Shown here one piece after another: positions 8,674 through 17,090 of a stretch of 64,000 nt of DNA; the first letter of the stretch is position 1; each line of letters opens with the position of its first letter. The notes beneath the pieces are model-generated. The model was given only the letters and a program-made list of their open reading frames with translations. It was not told the DNA's origin and searched no databases. Position numbers and translations under genes: made by a program. The DNA comes from CAYGZQ01 sp964354375 [NCBI: uncultured Planctomycetota bacterium] (lineage in GTDB: Bacteria; JAJVIF01; JAPKYR01). Location of the stretch: positions 1 to 64,000 of the forward strand of contig CAYGZQ010000003.1 in assembly GCA_964354375.1 (NCBI GenBank). The letters run 5' to 3'.

Positions 8674-9500
8674 CCGACCTGTACGCTCAGCTTCGGGCGT
8701 CTCTGCACAGGTTCCTCGCGGGCATACGAGTGGTTCGCATCTCCCCGATCAAAAGACCGCGAAGCAGAGCATTCATACCGACATTCGATCCGGCATATAT
8801 CCTGCCCATCTACGCGATCAAAGGCACACCGCAGGCGGTCGAGCCGGTCGTGTCGAGCGAGATGGTCCATTTCCATTCCACGGTAACGGTGAAGGACCGC
8901 TCGCCTGCGTTCTGCATCGAATCGGACGTGCGCTCGATGGGAATCGTGAGCGCGCATGACCTTCCGTGCCGCAGGGTGTCCGGCGACTGGACCGTCCCAA
9001 GACTGAGGAGCGTAAAGCCGGAAGGCCTGTCGGCGATACCGCGGTACGCTCACTTCCCGATTGGATCGAATCCCGAGATATTCCGTCCGGGGTTTGCAAG
9101 GTTCATCGGGGGCGGCGTTCTTGATATCGATCCGAGGGGACATCCGGCGGCCCGGGCGGGTCTGGAAGCGATCTCGCGGCAGCCCATTGCCATGAATCCG
9201 ATACCGTGGAGCCGTCTCGACAGGGAGTTCATCCTTCGGAGCTGGGACCTTCTTCACGAGAAGGCTGAGGCCCAGCTCGGGGAAGATCCGGGGCGGGGCC
9301 TCGAAATGACCGCCGTCTTCAGCCCGGTGGATTTCTCCAGGGTGCGACGGGTCAGGTTCGATCGCAAGAAGAGAAAACTCAATTTGTTCATCGATAAATA
9401 TGCCGGCACACGTAATTCCGCACCCCGCGACTATGCTATAATAATCGGCGTCGTAAGGGGGACCGGCAAGGTCCTCCAGGTTGCGATGCCGATCGATTGA
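8652..9500 (+). CDS. Hypothetical protein (282 aa), second of the overlapping pair
   Basis: I do not recognise the family. The frame is open from 8358, but the upstream part lies inside the preceding gene and is compositionally a shadow. ATG 8652, three bases after GGAG, gives a 22-base overlap with the previous stop. The 282-residue protein has no signal peptide or membrane helix. It is Arg- and Pro-rich, with patches such as H-F-P-I-G-S-N-P-E-I-F-R-P-G-F and R-V-R-F-D-R-K-K-R-K-L-N-L-F. The C-terminus alternates strands (Y-A-I-I-I-G-V-V-R-G). It is presumably a partner of the 8110 gene. Confidence 0.65.
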   Translation: MPRRDRLADLYAQLRASLHRFLAGIRVVRISPIKRPRSRAFIPTFDPAYILPIYAIKGTPQAVEPVVSSEMVHFHSTVTVKDRSPAFCIESDVRSMGIVSAHDLPCRRVSGDWTVPRLRSVKPEGLSAIPRYAHFPIGSNPEIFRPGFARFIGGGVLDIDPRGHPAARAGLEAISRQPIAMNPIPWSRLDREFILRSWDLLHEKAEAQLGEDPGRGLEMTAVFSPVDFSRVRRVRFDRKKRKLNLFIDKYAGTRNSAPRDYAIIIGVVRGTGKVLQVAMPID

Positions 9501-9544
9501 GGCGTCCGACCCGATCAAACGCTCAATTGGAGCTCTGGAAAGGC

Positions 9545-10045
9545 ATGACACAGATGGCTGTTGTAGCGATCCTTCTTGCATTTGTCACGATCCTGCTTCT
9601 GGTGATGGGAAACCGGTTTCTCAAGGACGCGCGCGCGATCAGAAAGGAACTGAGCGAAGGCGCCACGCTCAAGGATCTCAACGATATGGTCAACGAGACC
9701 AGGGACCAGCTCCTCGGGGACTACGACGAGGTGACGTCGGGGCTCGACAAGCGTATCGAACGCCTGGAGAAGGTCAACCGGGAAGCCGAGGCCAACATTT
9801 CCAGGCTTGAGGGCGTGCTGAACAGCGACCGTCTGAGAGTGCTGGAGGAGCGCGGAATTCTGTTTGCGATCGAAGCGGGCGAGAAATCGGGAGGGCAGGG
9901 AAAGGACAGGAATCGCAGGATCGCGGACCTTCTCAGGGGGGGCGCGTCGGTCGAGGAGGTAGCCCGAATCACCGAGGCGAGTGTCAGGGAAGTGGAGCTG
10001 GTCAGATTGCTCCTGAAGCGAAGTGAGAAGGCCGAGGGCGCATAG
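9545..10045 (+). CDS. Single-span membrane protein with coiled coil and C-terminal HTH-like segment
   Basis: The start is ATG 9545, just after a GGAAAGG site. The 166-residue protein begins with one membrane helix (residues 4-22) and a basic stop-transfer K-D-A-R-A-I-R-K. A long charged coiled coil follows (about 30-95). The last 45 residues read R-N-R-R-I-A-D-L-L-R-G-G-A, then V-E-E-V-A-R-I, then V-R-E-V-E-L-V: a small helix-turn-helix-like motif. The layout resembles DUF6115/DUF2802-type proteins, but I assign no function. It lies 44 bases after the unknown pair and may belong to the same transcript. Confidence 0.7.
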   Translation: MTQMAVVAILLAFVTILLLVMGNRFLKDARAIRKELSEGATLKDLNDMVNETRDQLLGDYDEVTSGLDKRIERLEKVNREAEANISRLEGVLNSDRLRVLEERGILFAIEAGEKSGGQGKDRNRRIADLLRGGASVEEVARITEASVREVELVRLLLKRSEKAEGA

Positions 10046-10211
10046 CCTCTTTTTAACTCAAAGTCCTCCGACGCCTTTCTGAATCCCCAACTGGACTTCC
10101 CCGGTTTCGAGACAGCTTTCTCTTTATCCGCCCGTCCCGGGTGGTCAATGGAACGGCCCGAACTGAGGATATTAATACGAGTTAAGGGAATCCTTCCCGG
10201 AGGTTCGAGAG

Positions 10212-11003
10212 ATGCGAAACTCATGGCATACAATGGCAGTCGCTGTCCTGATACTTACTCTCGTAATGGTGAGTTGTAACAACGGCGTGTACTCCAACCC
10301 CACGTCGCCTCCCACAACTCCCAGCGAATGGCGGACGGCAACATTCACCAGTGCAGGCGGAACATTCGATTTCCCCGAGATCGGCTTGTTCATGTCCGTT
10401 CCTGCCGGTGCGATTCCTGAAGGGGAATTGTATATCATCCAGACCAGGCTTCATCCGCCGGATATCCCTCTTCTTCCCTCTGGACCGGTTCTGGTCAGGC
10501 TTGGAACATTTCAAATTTCGGGGCAGGACATCGTTTTCGAGGAGCCGGTGGAGGTGAGGTTCGGGATCGCCGAATTCAGATCACCGGGCATATTCAGCCG
10601 GGGCTACAGGCTCAACGAAGATCAGTACTGGGAGCAGTGCGGTAACGCGCAGATCCTCAGCGACGGTCTTCATGCCCTGATGAGCATCGAAGGGCCGGGC
10701 GTCTACGGCGCATTCGAGGTCGTCCCGCTGCACGTCGAGGCCACGGTAAGTCAGCAGCAGGGACCGCTTCCTTTTTCCGTCGGCTTCAAAGCGATAATCA
10801 CCGGAGGGCAGCCGCCCTACCAGGCCGTGTGGGATTTCGGCGACAATACCGACCCCTCGGCGGGCCTGACTGCTGCGCATACCTATGTGGACCCCGGTGA
10901 ATACACCGCAACCGTGCTTGTCTCGGATGCGAACCAACACTGGGTCACGGATTGGGTGCACCTGTCCGCGTTGAATATCGGCGGGCCTCACGATATACCC
11001 TAG
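10212..11003 (+). CDS. Lipoprotein with ZU5-like and PKD domains
   Basis: ATG 10212 follows a GGAGG site at 10198-10202. The signal helix ends in V-M-V-S-C (Cys22), a lipobox variant. Residues about 40-125 resemble a ZU5 domain (G-G-T-F, then V-P-A-G-A-I, then F-E-E-P-V-E-V-R-F). Residues about 175-260 form a PKD domain (P-P-Y-Q-A-V-W-D-F-G-D, then A-H-T-Y, then P-G-E-Y-T-A-T-V). Such domains mediate protein-protein or protein-carbohydrate contacts in cell-surface proteins. It is shorter than the neighbouring lipoproteins, lacks their shared module, and is ended by its own terminator. Confidence 0.85.
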   Translation: MRNSWHTMAVAVLILTLVMVSCNNGVYSNPTSPPTTPSEWRTATFTSAGGTFDFPEIGLFMSVPAGAIPEGELYIIQTRLHPPDIPLLPSGPVLVRLGTFQISGQDIVFEEPVEVRFGIAEFRSPGIFSRGYRLNEDQYWEQCGNAQILSDGLHALMSIEGPGVYGAFEVVPLHVEATVSQQQGPLPFSVGFKAIITGGQPPYQAVWDFGDNTDPSAGLTAAHTYVDPGEYTATVLVSDANQHWVTDWVHLSALNIGGPHDIP

Positions 11004-11048
11004 CGAAATCATCCGGAAGCGGGGAAGACGCTCAAGGTCGAAACTCAT

Positions 11049-11072
11049 GCCCCGGACGGTCCGGGGCTTTTG
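11049..11072 (+). terminator. Intrinsic terminator after the ZU5/PKD lipoprotein
   Basis: GCCCCGGA pairs with TCCGGGGC around a three-base loop and is followed by TTTT. It lies between two convergent genes and ends 16 bases before the valS stop. Confidence 0.85.
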
Positions 11073-11087
11073 TCTGCTTGGATCGGG

Positions 11088-13877
11088 CTAGTCTCCGCGA
11101 GCTCCCCTGAATTTTCTCAGCCGCTCCTCAAGGTCGGCGATCAATGCCTCGGTTTCCAGCAGCTTCTCCTGTTCCTTCTCAATCACCTTTCCGGGAGCTT
11201 TGTCCGCGAAATCCGGGTTGTTGAGTTTCCTCGAGAGGCCCTCGTGGTACTGCTGCTTCTTTGCCAGATCCTTCTCGAGCCTCTCGATCTCCTTCCCGAG
11301 GTCCAGCGATTCGTCCAGGGGCAGGTACACTGTGGCTGCGCCGGACAGGATCTCGGTGCTTATGGACTTGGCAGGCGGTTTTCCGTCCGCGAGTCTCAGG
11401 ATTCTGCCGGCTCTGAGAAGATGTGCGATGTCCGATTCGGCCTCGCGAATGGTCTTCGCAAGGGCCTCGTCCTCAGTGCCCAGGACAATCTCCCGGACCT
11501 CCCTCGAATCGGGCAGCCCCACGGACTTGCGAAGGTTCCTGGCCGCTCTCACGAACTCCATCAGCCTTAAGAAGGCCTCCTCGATATCGGTCTCGCGCTT
11601 CAGGTCAATGAAAAACGGACCCGGCCAGGTTTCCACGATCAGGGGAGTGTGTTCCCCTCGATGTGTCCTGCCGCCGTCCTCGCCGTGCAACGCGGCATGA
11701 AGCTCCTCCGAGATATACGGCGAGATTGGATGAAGCAATTTCAGTATCGTCTCGAGCGTGTGGTAGAGGATGCTTCTCACCAGTTGCTTTCGCTCGGCCG
11801 CCTCGCCTTCGGTAAGGTGGAATTTCGAAATCTCCACGTACCAGTCGCAGAACTCGTCCCACACGAAACTGTAGAGCGCGCCGGCGTACTGGCCGAAATC
11901 ATAGATATCCATGAACCGCTCGATGTCCTGCACGCAGTTGACGAGCCGCGAGATGATCCAGCGGTCTGCGAACGTGAGGGTCGGGTACTTCACGATCTCT
12001 CCCAGAGGAGTGGGAGTGAAATCGTCCCCGAGAGCCGCGATGACGTATTTCGAGGCGTTCCAGATCTTGTTCATGAAATAGCGGGAACCCTGCAGACGTG
12101 TCGGCGTCAGGTTTATGTCCTGGCTTCCCGAGAAGGACAGATGAGCCAGTGTGAACCTCAGTGCGTCACGGCCGTACTCCCCTATCAGGTCGATCGGATC
12201 GACCGCGTTGCCGGCCGATTTTGACATCTTCTTCCCGTGCTCGTCCCTGATAAGACCGGTGTACACAACTTCATAGAACGGAGTGGCGTCGCGGAACTCG
12301 TACCCGGCGATCACCATCCTCGCGACCCAGAAGAAGATGATGTCGTACGCGGTGAGGAGAAAATCGGTCGGGTAGAATCTCTTGAGGTCGTCGGTCTCCT
12401 CGGGCCATCCCAGGGTCGTGAGCGGCCACAGCCAGGATGAGAACCACGTGTCGAGCACGTCCCGGTCCTGGCGAATCCGGGATGAACCGCACTTCTCGCA
12501 TTTCGCCGGGGGATCGACCGACACCGTGATGTGGCCGCAGTCATCGCAATAGTACGCGGGAATCCTGTGACCCCACCATAGCTGCCGGGAGATGCACCAG
12601 GGCTGGATGGTCAGGGGATTCAGCCAGTCGAGATACACCTTGTTCCATCTGGGCGCGTAGAATGCCAGATCGGCCTCGCCGGTCTCGCCGGGCTTGATGG
12701 CGTCGATCGCGGGCAGCACGAGCTCGTTCATGCGGCAGAACCACTGCTCGCTGAGCATCGGCTCGACTATGCATTTCGATCTCTGGCAGTGCCCGACCTG
12801 GTGCTTCATCGGCTCGATTTTCACGAGGTAGCCGTTGTCGGTGAGCTCTTTTATCGCACGCTCGCGGGCCTCGTCCACGCCAAGGCCCTTGTACGGAGGA
12901 TAGAGGTCGTTCAGAGTGCCGTCGGGATTGAGCATGTTCGGCATGGACAGATTGTGCCGTTTCCCGACCTCGTAGTCGTTGGGATCGTGCGCGGGCGTGA
13001 TTTTCAGCGCGCCGGTCCCGAAGTTCATCATGACGTACTCGTCCGCGATGACCGGCATCTCCACGCCGGAGAGCGGCTGGATGACCGTTTTGCCGACAAT
13101 GTCCTGGAAGCGCTTGTCCTCAGGATGCACGGCCACCGCCGTGTCCGCGAGCATCGTTTCCGGACGGGTGGTGGCGACCTGTATGTGCCCCGTCCCGTCC
13201 TTGAACGGGTAATTCATGTAATAGAGCGCCCCGTCCTCTTCCTCGTAGATCACCTCAAGGTCGCTTATGGCGCTCCTGAGGGCAGGGGACCAGTTCACCA
13301 TCCGTTTGTCGCGGTAGATGTAGCCTTTGTCGTGGAGCTGCTTGAAGGCGGTGAGAACGCCGTGCGTGGGGCCGGGGTCCAGCGTGAACCTGAGACGGTC
13401 CCAGTCGCAGGAGCTTCCCAGCTCGCGAATCTGCTCCAGGATTCGTCCCCCTTTCTCCTGTTTCCATTTCCATGCCCGCTCGAGAAACTTCTCGTAGCCC
13501 ACTTCTTCCCGGCTTGTGCCCTCCGCTTTGAGGGCTTTCTCGACCTGCACCTGGGTGGCGATCCCGGCATGGTCGATTCCCGGCAGCCACAGCACGTCAT
13601 AGCCCTGCATCCTGCGGATTCGGGTCACCAGGTCCTGGAGGGTGAAATTGAGGCCGTGGCCCATGTGGAGCTGGTCGGTGATGTTGGGAGGCGGGATTAT
13701 GCAGCACCAGGGTTTGCCGTTCCGGGCTCGTCCCGGACCGTCATACTCCGGTTTGAAAGCGCCCATGCCCTCCCAGATGGAGTACCAGTCGGCCTCCACT
13801 TCCTTCGGGTCGTAGGCCCGCCCTTTGAGCGGTTTTATTCGTTTGGACTTCAATTTCCTGGCGGTTTTTCCAGCCAT
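11088..13877 (-). CDS. valS: Valyl-tRNA synthetase
   Basis: The enzyme charges tRNA-Val with valine using ATP in the cytoplasm. The 929-residue length is typical. Class I signatures are visible: P-P-P-N-I-T then H-M-G-H (residues 71-74) and K-M-S-K-S (550-554). Between them lie the editing domain and a zinc-finger-like pair C-x-x-C and C-x-x-C. The C-terminal ~65 residues form the usual tRNA-binding coiled coil. ATG 13877 sits six bases after GAGGTG; GTG at 13886 would add three residues. Upstream lie a strong promoter (14071-14099) and mutually exclusive hairpins (13938-14006), so expression is probably attenuated. The gene is transcribed alone. Confidence 0.97.
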   Translation of the reverse strand: MAGKTARKLKSKRIKPLKGRAYDPKEVEADWYSIWEGMGAFKPEYDGPGRARNGKPWCCIIPPPNITDQLHMGHGLNFTLQDLVTRIRRMQGYDVLWLPGIDHAGIATQVQVEKALKAEGTSREEVGYEKFLERAWKWKQEKGGRILEQIRELGSSCDWDRLRFTLDPGPTHGVLTAFKQLHDKGYIYRDKRMVNWSPALRSAISDLEVIYEEEDGALYYMNYPFKDGTGHIQVATTRPETMLADTAVAVHPEDKRFQDIVGKTVIQPLSGVEMPVIADEYVMMNFGTGALKITPAHDPNDYEVGKRHNLSMPNMLNPDGTLNDLYPPYKGLGVDEARERAIKELTDNGYLVKIEPMKHQVGHCQRSKCIVEPMLSEQWFCRMNELVLPAIDAIKPGETGEADLAFYAPRWNKVYLDWLNPLTIQPWCISRQLWWGHRIPAYYCDDCGHITVSVDPPAKCEKCGSSRIRQDRDVLDTWFSSWLWPLTTLGWPEETDDLKRFYPTDFLLTAYDIIFFWVARMVIAGYEFRDATPFYEVVYTGLIRDEHGKKMSKSAGNAVDPIDLIGEYGRDALRFTLAHLSFSGSQDINLTPTRLQGSRYFMNKIWNASKYVIAALGDDFTPTPLGEIVKYPTLTFADRWIISRLVNCVQDIERFMDIYDFGQYAGALYSFVWDEFCDWYVEISKFHLTEGEAAERKQLVRSILYHTLETILKLLHPISPYISEELHAALHGEDGGRTHRGEHTPLIVETWPGPFFIDLKRETDIEEAFLRLMEFVRAARNLRKSVGLPDSREVREIVLGTEDEALAKTIREAESDIAHLLRAGRILRLADGKPPAKSISTEILSGAATVYLPLDESLDLGKEIERLEKDLAKKQQYHEGLSRKLNNPDFADKAPGKVIEKEQEKLLETEALIADLEERLRKFRGARGD

Positions 13878-13923
13878 TTTCAACACCTCGTCGTGGTCGT
13901 CTCGTTCAACGGGTCCGCTCCGA

Positions 13924-14006
13924 GAAGGCCGAAAATGAAAAACGGCCTTCGAGTTCTCTGAAGGCCGGTCCCGCGTCGGAGCATGTTATTGCTCACGGGC
14001 CGGCCC
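13924..14006 (-). promoter_or_regulatory. valS leader attenuator: terminator, antiterminator and alternative hairpin
   Basis: On the minus strand CGGCCTTC (13960-13967) pairs with GAAGGCCG (13943-13950) around nine bases, directly followed by TTTTT: an intrinsic terminator upstream of the valS start. An earlier segment (13997-14006) pairs with 13963-13973 as CCCG/CGGG plus GGCCGG/CCGGCC. It encloses a small GAGCA/TGCTT hairpin and overlaps the terminator's first arm, so only one of the two can form. A third copy of CGGCCTTC (13924-13931) can also pair with 13943-13950. This is the geometry of a transcription attenuator. The sensor is unclear; see findings. Confidence 0.7.
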
Positions 14007-14070
14007 GGGGAACAGCGACCACGACTACAGTGACGGTAAATATCTGCGGTAATGAACGCATCGTCTGCAA

Positions 14071-14099
14071 AGTGTACCCCCCTGACGCGCCCCCGTCAA
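14071..14099 (-). promoter_or_regulatory. Sigma-70-type promoter of valS
   Basis: On the minus strand TTGACG, a 17-base spacer and TACACT. The start of transcription would be near 14064, giving a leader of about 185 bases that contains the attenuator. The 383-base gap 13878-14260 holds this leader and the plus-strand lipoprotein's upstream region, where TATAAT occurs at 14189-14194 without a convincing -35 box. Confidence 0.75.
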
Positions 14100-14260
14100 G
14101 GGCACACGATTAGTATTCGCTTACACCCCTCGGGTGTTTCCTTGCCTCTTTCCTGGGTTTTTGAGATGCCTATCCGGTGCGGATGACCTATAATATGAAT
14201 AGTCTTCCTGCGATGTTTCCGGGGAATACAAAGCCGAATCCGGTTCGGCGGAGGTTCGAA

Positions 14261-16723
14261 ATGAGAAGCCTCAGTTTAGTCGCTATATCTCTATCTTTTC
14301 TGGCGTGCGTCCTGGTATTGTCTGGATGCTCGGGGGGCCAGAATCCGGTGATACCCGCCCAGGGCCCCGATCAGACCCTGAGACAATCGACAGTCGGTCA
14401 GAGCGCTCAGACACATCTCTGGGGTTACTACGAGGTCTTCATCGATGTGGAGAACCAGGAAGCGTACGCGGTGCCGCTTCGGGGCGCGATGTTTACCGCC
14501 AACGTGGTGAATTTCCTGAACGGCAAACCTTCAGGCCTGTCGTTCCACATCAACGGCACTCCCTGGACGCCTGATTACGTCGATGTCGACATCGATGTCT
14601 CTCTGACGCACCCGTTTCCGGGCATGCCCCAGTACGACGGGTACGATGTCAGAGGCGTGTTCATGGGCTACGGCTCCGACTCGTTGCTTCACAACAGCGA
14701 CCTGGTCTATGCAGTGTCGGGCGTGGATCAGTCCATGTTCCCCGATCCCCTTGACGGCTTCGGTGGCCCGGACGGCTATACCCGCTGGTTCAACTACTCT
14801 GAGTTTCCCCTGGGTGGCATGCCCCTTCTGTCCTACACGCATGGAAAAATGGCATCACCAGGCTTCGCCGGAACCGCCACGGTCAACCCGTACAAGTGTT
14901 TTGCGAACGGGCTCGAAACAACCGAAGACCTCTGGTCATGGCTGCTCAGTCACGCGGACCAGCACGGCGAGTTCACGTCCGGAGCAACCAATACCCGCAA
15001 CTACTACCTGCGTTTCCCGAACGCCACCGGCGTGAAATTCGGTTATGCCGTGCTTGCGAACTGGAACGGCCCCAATCCCGACGACCATCCGTCGAACGCG
15101 GTCGAGAGCGTCGCTCTCAAAGCAGATGTCACCCCCAGCCTGTACTATGCCAATCCCGACGACAAGGGCGGCAAGCTCATACTCGACCTCAGCCTTTTCG
15201 GCTGGGAGTATCAGCCGTCAACGATTCTGATCGAATCGACCGTTCTCAGCAGCTATCACGAGCTCGATTCGAGCGAGATGATTCCGACCGGTGGGGGCGA
15301 CAACTACTCGACCTATCATGTGGAGATTCCCGCAGACAACATTACCGGAATAGAGGGGAACGAATTCTGGGTAATCGCCCGGTACGATGCGTTCGACTAC
15401 TCGAACGATTTCGGCGTGCCGAACGAGGCCGACGGAGACCCTCTCGAGTCGCTCTTCCGATACGATCTCGAGGTCGCGACAGAGTCGCCCTGCCAGAACT
15501 GGGTTCCCGTGGTCGACACTCTCAACGACAAGGCGACCTACTGCGCTGTCAAGCGTCCCTACACCGACTGGACGATCAAGGGCGATCTCTTTGAGGACGG
15601 CGACCTCGGAGTTGCGGTCAATAACGGGGCAAGCGATGTTGCGGTGGGCACGAATGTCCAGTGGATCGATCAGAACACGATCACCTTCGACATCGATCTC
15701 ACGTCGGTTGCCGTCGGCACCTACGATATCGTTGTCACCAACGGATGCGGGGATCAGGAGACCGGCGTCGGGGTCGACATGCTCAAGGTTCTCAAGTGGA
15801 TTCACGTGGTCGGGGATCCGAACATCGACGTCGTTACCGGCCTGAACACTCCCATCGACATAGCAATCGATCCGTCGTCCGACCAGGTCGCGATTTCGTA
15901 CGGCAAATACTGGCGGAAGTGGACGAGCGACTATGCGTCAAGCTCGCCGAACTACAACTCCTGGTACAACCTGTGGCTCGCGGACTACGTGGAGCTCGGG
16001 GCCTGGGATGCGCAGGCAGGGCTGATCTGGTACTGTCACGAGGCGAGTCCGTGGTATCCGGGGATGTACACATGCTGGTCGTGGACGAAATGGAGCGGCG
16101 TGAATTCGACCCTTTCATATTGGCAGCCGGGTCCGAATGATGAAATGAAGGACATCGCGAATCTCCAGGGCACGTCCGATCTCTGGGGAGTGTACGACTG
16201 GGCCGACAACGGCGGCGGTCCATACTGCAGCATTCTCAGGACCTGGGACGACGGCGCATTCACGTATCCCGCTCATATCACTGCGCCTTTCTACAACGGC
16301 TCCGGCACGACCGGCGTCGTGATGGATAACATTCGAGCGATTGACTTCCCTCAGTATTCCGGCTCGGGGAATCCAGCCATGTATTTCCTTGAGTATCTGC
16401 CCGACACGGATACCGCCGTGGTCGAGAAATGGCAGATCAGCTACACGCCTACCTACCTGTCGTCTTTCGGAGAGGGTCTCTTCTATGATCCGATCGATAT
16501 GACGGTCGACTCGAGTTACAACGTCTACACGCTGGAGGAGAACTCGGACGGTGATCCTGTGATCTGGGCGCACGATTCGTCCGGACAGCTTGTCGGATAC
16601 AGCGAACCCCTGACGACGACTGAGATCTCCGGCGATCCGCTCAGAATGGATGCGCATCTGTCCAAGAACCCGGACGAGGTGCACGTGCTTCACACGCTCG
16701 GAGTGACGAAATTCGCGATGTGA
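14261..16723 (+). CDS. Large lipoprotein of the six-member family
   Basis: ATG 14261 lies six bases after GGAGG (14250-14254). The frame is open from 14177, but only this start places a signal helix correctly, ending in V-L-S-G-C (Cys23). The 820-residue protein carries the shared module: H-L-W-G-Y-Y near residue 50, T-H-P-F-P-G, G-Y-D-V-R-G-V-F, G-Y-T-R-W-F-N, P-Y-K-C-F-A-N-G-L, N-T-R-N-Y-Y-L and N-W-N-G-P-N-P-D-D-H-P-S-N. It is most like the lipoprotein at 23371, even in that last motif. The C-terminal ~320 residues are Trp/Tyr-rich beta sequence with no domain I recognise, possibly a propeller. Function unknown; envelope location inferred. Confidence 0.88.
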   Translation: MRSLSLVAISLSFLACVLVLSGCSGGQNPVIPAQGPDQTLRQSTVGQSAQTHLWGYYEVFIDVENQEAYAVPLRGAMFTANVVNFLNGKPSGLSFHINGTPWTPDYVDVDIDVSLTHPFPGMPQYDGYDVRGVFMGYGSDSLLHNSDLVYAVSGVDQSMFPDPLDGFGGPDGYTRWFNYSEFPLGGMPLLSYTHGKMASPGFAGTATVNPYKCFANGLETTEDLWSWLLSHADQHGEFTSGATNTRNYYLRFPNATGVKFGYAVLANWNGPNPDDHPSNAVESVALKADVTPSLYYANPDDKGGKLILDLSLFGWEYQPSTILIESTVLSSYHELDSSEMIPTGGGDNYSTYHVEIPADNITGIEGNEFWVIARYDAFDYSNDFGVPNEADGDPLESLFRYDLEVATESPCQNWVPVVDTLNDKATYCAVKRPYTDWTIKGDLFEDGDLGVAVNNGASDVAVGTNVQWIDQNTITFDIDLTSVAVGTYDIVVTNGCGDQETGVGVDMLKVLKWIHVVGDPNIDVVTGLNTPIDIAIDPSSDQVAISYGKYWRKWTSDYASSSPNYNSWYNLWLADYVELGAWDAQAGLIWYCHEASPWYPGMYTCWSWTKWSGVNSTLSYWQPGPNDEMKDIANLQGTSDLWGVYDWADNGGGPYCSILRTWDDGAFTYPAHITAPFYNGSGTTGVVMDNIRAIDFPQYSGSGNPAMYFLEYLPDTDTAVVEKWQISYTPTYLSSFGEGLFYDPIDMTVDSSYNVYTLEENSDGDPVIWAHDSSGQLVGYSEPLTTTEISGDPLRMDAHLSKNPDEVHVLHTLGVTKFAM

Positions 16724-16788
16724 TGCTGCCGGCCCTCCTAGTCGCCGGTGGCACAAGTTCATGCATGAGAAGTTCTCGCTCAATCCTC

Positions 16789-16971
16789 GTGGCGCCCATA
16801 TGCCCGCCTTGGCGGGCAGATGGGTGCTTCTCTTATAGGATAATTCCTACCAGTGATTGGGTTTGTGGGATGAAAAACCACGTTGGGGAGACGAACTAAG
16901 CGTTTCTCTGTAAGTCGACACACCCATCCGTCCGCCCCTCGAAGAGCTCGGAGCGGCCGTATGGGCGCCAC
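16789..16971. repeat. 183-bp element bounded by 12-bp perfect inverted repeats
   Basis: The 12 bases at 16789-16800 are the exact reverse complement of 16960-16971. Between them lies a strong nested hairpin (16792-16827). The element fills half of the 367-base gap 16724-17090 after the large lipoprotein. The gap's only other signal is TATAAT at 17020-17025 before the DUF4139 gene. The element could be a small non-autonomous mobile element or a structured RNA. A short minus-strand frame through it looks spurious. Confidence 0.5.
16792..16835 (+). terminator. Hairpin terminator after the large lipoprotein
   Basis: GCGCCCAT pairs with ATGGGTGC (one G-U) outside a perfect TGCCCGCC/GGCGGGCA stem with almost no loop. 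TTCTCTTAT follows. It is positioned 69 bases after the stop codon. Confidence 0.6.
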
Positions 16972-17090
16972 CGAATCCCGCAGTTAGTGACAACATGGAA
17001 ATCCCTTTGAACCACAAGCTATAATCCCGTTGTCTCTATTCGTAGTGCTTGATTTTTTTATCAACCGCCTTTCTCCTGGAGGAGTTGCAC

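Noticed and set aside
11070-13961. Several long plus-strand frames opposite valS
   Set aside because: They are antisense shadows of a highly conserved gene and follow its codon pattern.
13960-13985. T-box riboswitch upstream of valS
   Set aside because: The geometry before the terminator resembles a T-box (G-C-G-G-G-A-C-C), but the essential UGGN that pairs with the tRNA CCA end is absent. A valine tRNA would require UGGU. No stem I with specifier loop could be drawn.
16780-16971. Minus-strand 63-residue frame
   Set aside because: It coincides with the inverted-repeat element and has no ribosome-binding site or recognisable motif.
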